The notes below the pieces were generated by a model, which was not told the origin of the DNA, did no database searches, and saw only the letters and a program-made list of their open reading frames with translations. This document shows, in pieces, positions 1 to 6,806 of a stretch of DNA of 17,367 bases. Both the position numbers and the translations under genes were made by a program. This DNA is from Pseudomonadota bacterium (GTDB lineage: Bacteria > Pseudomonadota > Alphaproteobacteria > Sphingomonadales > Sphingomonadaceae), in assembly GCA_029781465.1 (NCBI GenBank), contig JAKOWQ010000434.1:1-17367 (forward strand), in the 5' to 3' direction. Position 1 is the stretch's first letter. Each line of letters opens with the position of its first letter.

Positions 1-615
1 GCGGGCGCGGGCAATCTCAACGAGAACTATCTCGCCAAGCCCGGATCGACCGGCACTGCGACCAAGCCCTTGATGGAAATCCGCGCGCTCGACGATGATG
101 GTACGGTGCTTGGCCCCAACCGGGTGGGCGAGGTGGCGATCCGCTCGGTCGCCAATTTCATCGGCTACTGGCGCAATCCCGAGGCAACCGCAGCGGCAGT
201 CACGCCCGATGGCTGGTTTCGTACCGGCGATCTGGGCTATCTCGACGAGGACGAATACCTGTTCATCGTCGATCGCAAGAAGGACATCATCATCCGCGGC
301 GGGGAGAACATCAGCTGTATCGAGGTGGAAGAGGCGCTCTACGCCCACCCCGATGTGGCCGAGGCCAGCGTGTTCGGCGTTCCCGACGAGCGCTTTGGCG
401 AACTGCCGGTGGGGGTCTACTTCCCGGAAGAGGGCGCGGACCTGTCCGAGGACGATCTGCGCGCTTTCCTCCAGCAGCATATCGCCCCCTTCAAAATCCC
501 GGTGAAACTGTGGCGGGTCGATGAAGCCCTGCCGCGCCTTGGCACCGAAAAGGTCGACAAGCGCGCGCTCAAGGCCCGTTTCCTGCCGGTTTGGGAGGCG
601 ATGCAGACCAAGTGA
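1..615 (+). CDS. Acyl-CoA synthetase / AMP-dependent ligase, C-terminal part (5' end outside window)
   Basis: The reading frame is open from base 1 and stops at TGA 613-615, so only the last 204 residues are visible. These contain the end of the adenylate-forming (ANL) fold: a TGDLGYLDEDEYLFIVDRKK segment, which is the ATP-binding aspartate motif plus the hinge before the C-terminal lid, followed by the RGGENI lid motif and an EVEEAL segment. The family activates a carboxylic acid, usually a fatty acid, as an acyl-AMP and transfers it to CoA in the cytoplasm. The catalytic lid lysine is probably the K encoded at 550-552, in a GTEKVDK context where many relatives have TGK, so the preceding Gly is Glu here. 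The substrate cannot be told from this fragment. The gene's stop overlaps the glnD start by four bases (612-615), which suggests co-transcription and translational coupling. Confidence 0.9.
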   Translation, partial: AGAGNLNENYLAKPGSTGTATKPLMEIRALDDDGTVLGPNRVGEVAIRSVANFIGYWRNPEATAAAVTPDGWFRTGDLGYLDEDEYLFIVDRKKDIIIRGGENISCIEVEEALYAHPDVAEASVFGVPDERFGELPVGVYFPEEGADLSEDDLRAFLQQHIAPFKIPVKLWRVDEALPRLGTEKVDKRALKARFLPVWEAMQTK

Positions 616-3359
616 GCGGCGTGCGGATCGCCAACCAGCGCGCCATTGTCGATCGGCGCGCGCTTTCCGAAGCGATTGCCGCCGCTGTGGCCGATCGCGG
701 CGCCGCGGCGGCACGTCCTCAGGTGGTCGAGCTGCTGCGCGCCGCACTGGCGGAGGGGCGCGCGGAAATTGCCCGGCGGCTGGCGGAAAAGCCCTCGGCC
801 GGGCACGAGAGCGCCGAGGCCCAGGCCTTTCTGGTCGATCAGCTGGTGCGGGTGATCCACGATCACGTGGTTGGCGATGTCTACCGCGCCAGCAACCGCT
901 CGGCCGGCGAGCGGCTGACGATCATGGCGGTGGGCGGCTATGGCCGCGGCGAGATGGCACCGCATTCGGATGTCGATATCGCCTTCATCACCCCGATCAA
1001 GCAGACCCCCTGGTGCGAGCAGGTGATCGAGGCCATGCTCTATTTCTTCTGGGATCTGTCGCTCAAGGTCGGCCATTCGAGCCGCTCGCTCGACGAAATG
1101 GTGCGGATGGCGAAAGGCGATCTGACGATCCGCACCGCGATGCTCGAAGGACGCTATGTCTGGGGGGATCAGGCGCTGTTCGATGAAGCCCAGGCGCGCT
1201 TCTGGGGCGATGTGGTGGCCGGGACCGAGCGGGAATTCGTGTCCGAAAAGCTCGCCGAGCGTAACGAGCGGCACAAGCGGCTGGGTGACAGCCGCTATGT
1301 GGTTGAGCCGAACATCAAGGAAGGCAAGGGCGGTCTGCGCGATCTCCACACGCTCTACTGGATCGGCAAATATATCAACCATGTGCGCGATGCGTCCGAG
1401 CTGGTCGATGCCGGATTGCTGAGCGCCCAGGAATACCGCGCCTTCCGCCGCGCCGAAAATTTCTTCTGGGCGGTGCGCTGCCATCTGCACACCATCACCC
1501 GCCGCGCCGAGGACCGACTGACCTTCGATCTTCAGCGCGAGGTGGCCGCGCGGATGCAGTTCGCCGATCGCCCGGGCAAGAGCGCGGTCGAACGCTTCAT
1601 GCAGTATTTCTTCCTCCAGGCGAAGCGGGTCGGGCACCTCACCGGGCTGTTCCTGGCCCAGCTTGACGAGCAGTTTGCCCGGCGTCAGCCGCGCGGGCTG
1701 CTGGCGGGGTTCCGCGCCCGGCGGCGGATGCTCAAGGGCTATGTGGTCTACGGCGGACGGATCAGCGTTCCCGCCGATGACTGGTTCCTGCAGGACCCGG
1801 CGCGGCTGATCGAGATCTTCGTGCTGGCCGATGCCAACGGGCTCGAACTGCACCCCGATGCGATGCGCCTGGCGGTACGCGATGCCCGCGCTATCGACGC
1901 CTTGCGCCATGATGCGCGTGCCAATGCCCTGTTCATGGAATTGCTGACCAGCCGTAACCAGCCGGAACAGGCGCTGCGCTGGCTGAACGAGGCGGGGGTT
2001 TTCGGCCGTTTCGTGCCCGAATTCGGGCGGGTCAACGCGCAGATGCAGTTTGACATGTACCACCACTACACCGTCGACGAGCACACCATCCGCGCGATCG
2101 GGTTGATGGCGCGGATCGAGAAGGGCGAGCTGAAGGGCGATCATCCGCTGGCCACCGGGCTGGTCGACAAGATCGCCAACCGCCGGGCGCTCTACGTTTC
2201 GGTGCTGCTGCACGATATCGCCAAGGGGCGGCGGGGCGATCATTCGGTGCTGGGCGCCGAAGTCGCGATGAAGCTGGGGCCGCGCCTTGGCCTCAGCAAG
2301 GCCGAGACCGAGCTGGTTTCCTGGCTGGTGCGCCAGCACCTGCTGATGAGCGCGGTGGCTTTCAAGCGCGACCTGGCCGACTGGAAAACGATCAGCGATT
2401 TCGTCGGCCAGGTGCAGTCGGTCGAGCGGCTGCGGCTGCTTTCGATGCTGACCATCGTCGATATTCGCGCGGTCGGGCCGGGAGTGTGGAACAGCTGGAA
2501 GCGCCAGTTGCTGCACGAGCTTTACGATGCCGCCGAGGAACGGCTGCGGCTGGGCCATGTCCAGCATGGCCGCCTGGAACGGATCGCCGCCAAGCAGGCC
2601 CAGGTCGGCGAGCGCCTTGGCAAGCGAGCCGCGCTGGTGGGAAAATATGCCCGGCAGTTCAACGATGCATACTGGATCGCCGAGCCCGACGATATCGTGG
2701 CGAAGAACCTGGCCCAACTCGATGGGGCCAAAGGCAAGCCGCTCGACGTTCATACCGAATACTATGCCGCCCGCGGGGCTACGCTGGTAACCGTGATCGC
2801 CGCCGACCATCCCGGGCTGTTCTACCGGATCGCCGGGGGCATCCATCTGGCCGGCGGCAACATCATCGATGCACGCATCCACACCACCCGCGATGGCACC
2901 GCGGTCGACAATTTCCTGGTCCAGGATCCGCTTGGGCGCCCATTTTCCGAGGAGAACCAGCTCGCCCGGATCGAGAGCATGATTGCCGATGCGCTCGCCA
3001 ACCGGGTCAAGCTGGTGCCGCGCCTGGCGGCGCGCCCGCTGGCCCGCCCGCGCGCCGATGCCTTCGCGGTCGAGCCGCGGGTCGAATTCGACAACGCCGC
3101 CTCGAACCGCTTCACCGTGGTCGAAGTCAACGCGCGCGATCGCCCGGCCCTGCTCAACCGGCTGGCCCGCGCGCTGTTCGAGGCCAAGCTGATGGTCCAT
3201 TCGGCCCATATCGCGACCTACGGCGAACGCGCCGCCGATACCTTCTACGTCACCGACCTGCTGGGCGAGAAAGTCGATGCGCCGCAGCGGCTCAAGACGG
3301 TGGAGAAAAAGCTGCTTGAAGCCGCCGGTGAGGAAACGATCGAAGTGGCGGCGGCCTGA
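612..3359 (+). CDS. glnD: Bifunctional PII uridylyltransferase / uridylyl-removing enzyme GlnD
   Basis: GlnD senses glutamine and adds UMP to, or removes it from, PII proteins, which in turn control glutamine synthetase and nitrogen transcription. From GTG 612 the protein has 915 residues, normal for the family. The nucleotidyltransferase motif GGYGRGE is at residues 108-114, with metal-binding acidic residues in SDVDI (D120, D122). The HD phosphohydrolase motif is HD at 534-535 (uridylyl-removing site). Two ACT domains, which bind glutamine, begin near residues 724 and 834. I chose GTG 612 because it overlaps the upstream TGA (GTGA) and has GGGAGG at 593-598; that spacing (13 nt) is rather long. 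TTG 591 is in frame but has no better ribosome site, and GTG 621 is another option. Placement behind an acyl-CoA ligase gene gives no obvious functional link. Confidence 0.96.
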   Translation: MSGVRIANQRAIVDRRALSEAIAAAVADRGAAAARPQVVELLRAALAEGRAEIARRLAEKPSAGHESAEAQAFLVDQLVRVIHDHVVGDVYRASNRSAGERLTIMAVGGYGRGEMAPHSDVDIAFITPIKQTPWCEQVIEAMLYFFWDLSLKVGHSSRSLDEMVRMAKGDLTIRTAMLEGRYVWGDQALFDEAQARFWGDVVAGTEREFVSEKLAERNERHKRLGDSRYVVEPNIKEGKGGLRDLHTLYWIGKYINHVRDASELVDAGLLSAQEYRAFRRAENFFWAVRCHLHTITRRAEDRLTFDLQREVAARMQFADRPGKSAVERFMQYFFLQAKRVGHLTGLFLAQLDEQFARRQPRGLLAGFRARRRMLKGYVVYGGRISVPADDWFLQDPARLIEIFVLADANGLELHPDAMRLAVRDARAIDALRHDARANALFMELLTSRNQPEQALRWLNEAGVFGRFVPEFGRVNAQMQFDMYHHYTVDEHTIRAIGLMARIEKGELKGDHPLATGLVDKIANRRALYVSVLLHDIAKGRRGDHSVLGAEVAMKLGPRLGLSKAETELVSWLVRQHLLMSAVAFKRDLADWKTISDFVGQVQSVERLRLLSMLTIVDIRAVGPGVWNSWKRQLLHELYDAAEERLRLGHVQHGRLERIAAKQAQVGERLGKRAALVGKYARQFNDAYWIAEPDDIVAKNLAQLDGAKGKPLDVHTEYYAARGATLVTVIAADHPGLFYRIAGGIHLAGGNIIDARIHTTRDGTAVDNFLVQDPLGRPFSEENQLARIESMIADALANRVKLVPRLAARPLARPRADAFAVEPRVEFDNAASNRFTVVEVNARDRPALLNRLARALFEAKLMVHSAHIATYGERAADTFYVTDLLGEKVDAPQRLKTVEKKLLEAAGEETIEVAAA

Positions 3360-3409
3360 GCGGAAGCGAAATCACGCTTTCTTAGCAGGTTGCCGCTATC
3401 CAGGCTGGG

Positions 3410-4252
3410 ATGTTGCAAGTCCTTGCTCCGCCGCTCGCCGCGCTGTGCCGCTCCGCCCCGTTTGAGCGTGGGCGCTGGCGGATCGGATCGCTGGCTGGCC
3501 GCCTGCTCGAAAGTGCGCCGTTTCCGGCCGGGCGCCGCACGGTCGGCACACGCCACGGCTTCGCCATGTCGCTCGGGCTGGGCGAATTTGTCGATCGGAC
3601 CATCTGGTGCCAGGGCGAATGGGAACCGCTGCAATCGCAGCTGATCCGCCGGGTGCTGCGCCCCGGCGACCGGTTCGTCGATGTGGGCGCCAATATCGGC
3701 TATTTCTCGCTGCTCGCATCCCGCCGTGTCGGCCCCTCGGGAAGCGTGGTCGCGATCGAGGCCAATGCCGCCACCCACGCGCTGCTCACGGCCAATCTGG
3801 CGCTCAACGCCTGCGCCAATGTCGATGCGCGGCTGATCGCAGTGGGGGACGAACCGGGGCAGGCGCGGATCGTCTCGCCCGAAGCGGGCAATGCCGGCGC
3901 GGACCGGGTCGCCTTCGATGTGGAGGGCGATGGGACAGTTGCGGTCGAACGGCTCGACCGGCTGCTGGGCAGCGCTCCGGTCCGGATGGTCAAGATCGAC
4001 ATCGAAGGCGCCGAAGCCAAGGCGATCCGGGGCGCGGGGGCGCTGCTGCAAGGCCCCGACGCGCCCGACCTGGTGTTTGAATTCACCCCCGAATTCCTGA
4101 GCGCGGCGGGCGACGATCCGGCGGAGCTGCTCGGCTATCTGCGCAGTCTGGGCTATCGGATGAGCGAGCTGGCCGACACCGGGCTGTGCGAACCCGCCGC
4201 GGATATCCTCACCCGGCGCCAGACCTATCTCTACTGCACCAAGCGCGATTAG
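3410..4252 (+). CDS. FkbM family SAM-dependent methyltransferase
   Basis: This 280-residue protein has a class I methyltransferase core. The SAM-binding motif I DVGANIGYF is at residues 91-99, an acidic strand-end VVAIEAN follows, and KIDIEGAE starts at residue 195, the hallmark of the FkbM family. FkbM proteins O-methylate diverse acceptors, including sugars in exopolysaccharide or lipopolysaccharide and secondary metabolites; the substrate here cannot be predicted. There is no signal peptide or membrane segment, so it should be cytosolic. It starts 50 bp after glnD on the same strand, probably in the same transcript. No strong Shine-Dalgarno is visible before ATG 3410 (only weak AGGCTGGG). 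Its TAG stop at 4250-4252 lies inside the terminal arm of the palindromic element that follows, so the original C-terminus may have been altered. Confidence 0.88.
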   Translation: MLQVLAPPLAALCRSAPFERGRWRIGSLAGRLLESAPFPAGRRTVGTRHGFAMSLGLGEFVDRTIWCQGEWEPLQSQLIRRVLRPGDRFVDVGANIGYFSLLASRRVGPSGSVVAIEANAATHALLTANLALNACANVDARLIAVGDEPGQARIVSPEAGNAGADRVAFDVEGDGTVAVERLDRLLGSAPVRMVKIDIEGAEAKAIRGAGALLQGPDAPDLVFEFTPEFLSAAGDDPAELLGYLRSLGYRMSELADTGLCEPAADILTRRQTYLYCTKRD

Positions 4253-4410
4253 AGCGGTTTCCTGACGCAACCCTGCGGGCGGGACGATTTTGGCCCAGCG
4301 CAGCGTCCCTCGTCGGTCACTATGCATCGGCATGGCTCCCTCCTCGCACCTCGCGCTGAGCCAAAATCGGCTCCGTCATGGCGAGCCAGAATGGGTGGAA
4401 ACCGCTCTAA
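4249..4410. repeat. 162-bp imperfect palindromic element between convergent genes
   Basis: The ends are a perfect 14-bp inverted repeat: TTAGAGCGGTTTCC at 4249-4262 and its exact complement at 4397-4410. A second inverted pair lies inside: CGATTTTGGCCCAGCG at 4285-4300 against 4354-4369, with one mismatch. Smaller hairpins occur within each half (GGGACG 4281-4286 with CGTCCC 4304-4309; GGCTC 4369-4373 with GAGCC 4383-4387). The whole could fold as a long cruciform or a multi-stem RNA on either strand. It occupies the complete gap between the convergent FkbM-type gene and asd, and the TAG stop of each gene lies in one terminal arm. It encodes no protein I can support. It resembles a REP/MITE-like intergenic repeat and may also act as a bidirectional terminator. 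The repeat structure is directly visible; mobility is inferred. Confidence 0.8.
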
Positions 4411-5435
4411 CCGATCAGCGCTTCGGCGATCTGCACCGCGTTGAGCGCGGCGCCCTTGCGCAGGTTGTCGCCCACGACAAACAGCGCCAGGCCGTTTTCG
4501 ACCGAGGTGTCGGGCCGTACCCGCCCGACGAACACCGGGTCCTGGCCGGTCGCCTCAAGCGGATTGGGCACCTCGGCCAGCACCACGCCCGGGGCCTGCC
4601 CCAGCAGCTCAAGCGCGCGGCCCACGCTGATCGGGCGTTCGAACTCGGCATTGATCGACAGCGAATGGCCGGTAAACACCGGCACCCGCACGCAGGTGCC
4701 CGAAACCGGCAGGCCCGGGATTTCGAGGATCTTGCGGCTCTCGTCGCGCAGCTTGAGCTCTTCCTCGGTATAGCCATCCTCGCCCAGCACATAGTTGAGC
4801 GGCACCACGTTGTGCGCGATCGGCACGGCCCACTTTTCGGCCTCGGGCAGCAGGTCTTCATGCCCGCCTTCGGCCAGTTCGCGCGCCCGGCTGCCGACAT
4901 GGTCGATCTGCCGGGCGAGCACCTCGATCCCCTCAAGCCCGCCGCCCGATACCGCCTGATAGGTCGAGACGACCAGCCGCTTGAGCCCGGCTTCGGCATG
5001 CAGCGGCCCCAGCACCGGCATGGCGGCCATGGTGGTGCAATTGGGATTGGCGACAATGCCCAGCGGCAGGTCGGCCAGTGCGTGCGGGTTCACTTCGGCC
5101 ACCACCAGCGGCACCTGCGGGTCGGAACGCCAGGCCGATGAATTGTCGATCACCACCGCCCCGGCCGCGGCCACCTTGGGCGCGAGCGCCTTCGAGGTCG
5201 AGCCTCCGGCGCTGAACAGCACCAGGTCGAGCCCAGAAAAGTCGGCGCTGGCGGCGTCCTCGATCGTCACGCCGTCGACCACCTTGCCCGCCGAACGCGC
5301 CGAGGCGAACAGGCGCAGGCTGGCGATCGGGAAATTGCGCTCCTTGAGGATCGCCAGCATGGCCGAACCGACCACGCCGGTGGCGCCGACAATGCCCAGA
5401 TTGAGCTTCTGACCGGGGGCGAAACGCTGAACCAT
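4407..5435 (-). CDS. asd: Aspartate-semialdehyde dehydrogenase
   Basis: Asd reduces aspartyl phosphate to aspartate semialdehyde with NADPH, the branch point to diaminopimelate/lysine, threonine, isoleucine and methionine. The 342-residue protein has the N-terminal nucleotide loop GATGVVG (residues 17-23), the catalytic cysteine C133 in NPNCTT, the QAVSGGG segment (160-166), and the RVPVFTGHS segment with the probable catalytic histidine H257. These mark the common bacterial Asd form. The start at 5435 is supported by AAGGAG (5443-5448) seven bases upstream. The stop TAG (4407-4409) lies within the terminal arm of the adjacent palindromic element. Upstream on the same strand are GC-rich hairpins and a Thr-rich mini-ORF that may form a regulatory leader. 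Confidence 0.96.
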   Translation of the reverse strand: MVQRFAPGQKLNLGIVGATGVVGSAMLAILKERNFPIASLRLFASARSAGKVVDGVTIEDAASADFSGLDLVLFSAGGSTSKALAPKVAAAGAVVIDNSSAWRSDPQVPLVVAEVNPHALADLPLGIVANPNCTTMAAMPVLGPLHAEAGLKRLVVSTYQAVSGGGLEGIEVLARQIDHVGSRARELAEGGHEDLLPEAEKWAVPIAHNVVPLNYVLGEDGYTEEELKLRDESRKILEIPGLPVSGTCVRVPVFTGHSLSINAEFERPISVGRALELLGQAPGVVLAEVPNPLEATGQDPVFVGRVRPDTSVENGLALFVVGDNLRKGAALNAVQIAEALIG

Positions 5436-5491
5436 GTTGCAACTCCTTGGTTGGGGAGAGCAGCGCGGGGTTCAAGTCAATCCTGTTGGAA

Positions 5492-5560
5492 GCCCCGCCT
5501 GCTCGTGCGGGGCGGGTTGTCCGTGTGCCTTAGCCGTGCACCGTCACAACCGTTCCCGCC
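5492..5560 (-). promoter_or_regulatory. Possible attenuator-like RNA structures upstream of asd
   Basis: On the minus strand a GC hairpin has 7-bp arms GCCCCGC/GCGGGGC (5507-5513 with 5492-5498, 8-nt loop). Just upstream, GGTTGT (5546-5551) can pair with ACAACC (5515-5520), with GTGC/GCAC inside (5538-5541 with 5525-5528), enclosing the stop codon of the mini-ORF. An alternative extends this stem: GGCGG (5556-5560) pairs with CCGCC (5511-5515), next to GTTGT (5546-5550) with ACAAC (5516-5520). That version takes bases 5511-5513 needed by the GC hairpin, so the two folds exclude each other. The GC hairpin is followed only by TTCC, not a proper U-run, so its role as a terminator is uncertain. 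The pairings are seen in the sequence; regulation is inferred. Confidence 0.4.
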
Positions 5561-5607
5561 GTGGCGGTCGGTTTGATGGTAATCGGGGTAGTCTTGATGG
5601 CGGACAT
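5530..5607 (-). CDS. Candidate 25-residue Thr/Ile-rich leader peptide upstream of asd
   Basis: An ATG at 5605-5607 opens 25 codons ending at TAA 5530-5532. AGAGG (5616-5620) lies eight bases upstream, a good ribosome site. The core reads IKTTPITIKPTATAGTVVT; seven of 25 residues are Thr, with three Ile, three Val and two Lys. Most codons end in G or C, like the real genes here. It lies 94 bp before asd, whose product is needed to make Thr, Ile and Lys, and it is followed by competing hairpins. Amino-acid leader peptides such as E. coli ThrL are similarly short and Thr/Ile-rich, which is the reason for this call. Alternatively it is a standalone small protein or chance. It follows the AhpD-like gene by 67 nt; I could not assign a promoter. 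Confidence 0.42.
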   Translation of the reverse strand: MSAIKTTPITIKPTATAGTVVTVHG

Positions 5608-5674
5608 GGAGCGCGCCTCTAGCCATGCTGCAGCGCAATGTAAACAGCCCGAAAGCGTCGGACGCGAAATAATC

Positions 5675-6028
5675 CTACCCGGCGGCCTTTTCGGCGAACT
5701 GGTCGAAGGCCTCAACTGCCTGGGCGGCGTACATCAGGCTGGGTCCGGCGCCCATGTAGATCGCCAGCCCCATGGTCTCCATGATCTCTTCACGGGTGGC
5801 GCCGTGCTGCAAGGCGGCCTTGGCGTGAAAGGCAATGCAGCCGTCGCAGCGGATCGCAACCGCGATTGCCATCGCCAGCAGTTCCTTGGTCTTGGTATCC
5901 AGCGCCCCGCCCGCGGTGGCTGCCGCGGCCATGGCCGAAAAGCTCTTCATCACCTCGGGCGATCCGAGGCGGACCTCCTTGATCGCGGCCGAAAGCTCAC
6001 CGGCCATCGCCGGCCAATCCTTGTGCAT
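5675..6028 (-). CDS. Carboxymuconolactone decarboxylase (AhpD-like) family protein
   Basis: The 117-residue protein is a single all-alpha CMD/AhpD domain. It shows the redox signature CDGCIAFH (C61, C64, H68) preceded by E49, the spacing of the glutamate-cysteine-cysteine-histidine set in AhpD. The histidine that sits just before the second cysteine in AhpD (CHC pattern) is Gly here, which is usual in the broader CMD subfamily. Members act as thiol-dependent peroxidases or gamma-carboxymuconolactone decarboxylases. The CxxC favours a redox role, but the substrate is unknown. The start has AAGGG (6037-6041) eight bases upstream. It begins 25 bp after the small membrane protein gene on the same strand, probably as one operon downstream of an FNR-like box. 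Confidence 0.88.
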   Translation of the reverse strand: MHKDWPAMAGELSAAIKEVRLGSPEVMKSFSAMAAAATAGGALDTKTKELLAMAIAVAIRCDGCIAFHAKAALQHGATREEIMETMGLAIYMGAGPSLMYAAQAVEAFDQFAEKAAG

Positions 6029-6053
6029 GGTGCTTGCCCTTCGCCGGGATGGA

Positions 6054-6242
6054 TCAGCTGGTCAGGTGCTGGATCTTGCGGGCGATGAAATAGGAGGCCG
6101 GCAGCGACACGATGAAGCCGATAGCCGCGGCGATCACGATCGGCTTCCAGCCGGGAAGATTGGCGGCGAGCACGCCGGTTACCCCGATCCCCATCAGGGT
6201 GGTCGAGATTACGGCATGGAGAATCCACATCAGTCTGTTCAT
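6054..6242 (-). CDS. Small two-helix membrane protein, function unknown
   Basis: The 62-residue protein has two predicted membrane helices, about residues 6-27 and 34-54, separated by a short Pro/Gly/Trp turn (NLPGWKP) and followed by a basic tail (ARKIQH). The short N-terminus and the basic C-terminus suggest a helical hairpin in the inner membrane. I recall similar short alphaproteobacterial proteins with a TTLMGIG segment being labelled 'CTP synthetase'; nothing here supports that enzyme, and the label would be wrong. The start at 6242 has an AGGGGGT ribosome site just upstream. The gene heads a minus-strand pair with the AhpD-like gene. The upstream region to 6300 is AT-rich compared with the surroundings and leads to an FNR/FixK-like box, so expression may respond to oxygen. 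Confidence 0.8.
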   Translation of the reverse strand: MNRLMWILHAVISTTLMGIGVTGVLAANLPGWKPIVIAAAIGFIVSLPASYFIARKIQHLTS

Positions 6243-6301
6243 GGGGCACCCCCTGATTCCGGAAAATATGAGCGATTTCTAATAAACCAATGCGCCCGTC
6301 C

Positions 6302-6315
6302 TTGATCGGGGTCAA
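6302..6315. promoter_or_regulatory. FNR/FixK-type box in a divergent promoter region
   Basis: TTGATCGGGGTCAA fits the alphaproteobacterial FNR/FixK/FnrL pattern TTGAT-N4-RTCAA, and the symmetry extends one base each side (CTTGA...TCAAG). It lies in the only 120-bp gap between the minus-strand small membrane protein gene and trxC. Its centre is about 66 bp before the small membrane protein ATG and 54 bp before trxC. On the minus side it is followed by AT-rich DNA with -10-like TATTAG/TTAGAA (6277-6284), placing a start site roughly 37-39 bp from the box centre, near the class II activator position. So the membrane protein/AhpD-like operon is the likelier target. The motif is seen; regulation is inferred. 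Confidence 0.55.
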
Positions 6316-6362
6316 GCCGAGCCCCATTTTAGGGGCAGCCCATCTGTTTTCGGAGCCTGATC

Positions 6363-6806
6363 ATGCCCCCGCTACCCGATCCCGTGCTGGCCATCTGCCC
6401 GGCCTGCGGTGCCGCCAACCGCGTTCCCGCCGCCCGTCTGGGCAGCGGCCCGGTGTGCGGCAAGTGCAAGGGCCCCCTGTTTACCGGCCAACCGCTGGCG
6501 GCCAGCGCCGATGCCTTCGCGCGGCACGTCGGCAAGGGCACTGTGCCGGTGCTGGTCGATTTCTGGGCCGAATGGTGTGGGCCGTGCAAGGCGATGGCCC
6601 CGGCGTTCGCTGCCGCCGCGCGCGAGCTGGAACCGCAAATGCGCCTGCTCAAGGTCGATACCGAGGCCGTGCCCGAACTGGCCCAGCGCTATCGCATCCA
6701 GTCGATCCCGACCATGATCCTGTTTTCTGCCGGACGCGAGGTGGCGCGCACCTCGGGCGCGATGCCCGCCCAGGCGATCGTTAACTGGGCGCGCCAGGCC
6801 GGCTAG
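6363..6806 (+). CDS. trxC: Thioredoxin TrxC (zinc-ribbon thioredoxin 2)
   Basis: The 147-residue protein combines an N-terminal zinc ribbon with two Cys pairs (C12/C15 and C32/C35) and a thioredoxin fold with active site WCGPC (C72, C75) and the cis-proline in SIPT (P116). This arrangement defines TrxC, a cytosolic disulfide reductase linked to oxidative stress and dependent on thioredoxin reductase. GGAG at 6352-6355 lies seven bases before the ATG. A small hairpin GCCCC-attttа-GGGGC (6321-6336) lies in the likely 5' leader. The 3' end overlaps the convergent gltX gene by 26 bp (6781-6806). The gene starts 48 bp from an FNR/FixK-like box, which could influence it, though the spacing fits the opposite direction better. 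Confidence 0.95.
   Translation: MPPLPDPVLAICPACGAANRVPAARLGSGPVCGKCKGPLFTGQPLAASADAFARHVGKGTVPVLVDFWAEWCGPCKAMAPAFAAAARELEPQMRLLKVDTEAVPELAQRYRIQSIPTMILFSAGREVARTSGAMPAQAIVNWARQAG

Noticed and set aside
417..3209. Very long minus-strand open frame (930 codons) opposite glnD
   Set aside because: GlnD is fully supported on the plus strand. The antisense frame is rich in His, Gln, Arg and Pro and lacks any recognisable domain, as expected when a high-GC3 gene is read on the opposite strand.
4290..5141. Plus-strand open frame beginning inside the palindromic element and running across asd
   Set aside because: Most of it is antisense to asd and the start lies in repeat DNA with no ribosome site.
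5475..5480. TTGACT as a -35 element for asd
   Set aside because: No -10-like sequence is found at the right distance; the downstream bases are C-rich. I did not annotate a promoter here.
6321..6336. GCCCC/GGGGC hairpin before trxC as a riboswitch or terminator
   Set aside because: The stem is only 5 bp, with no U-run and no recognisable aptamer; it may be chance in GC-rich DNA.
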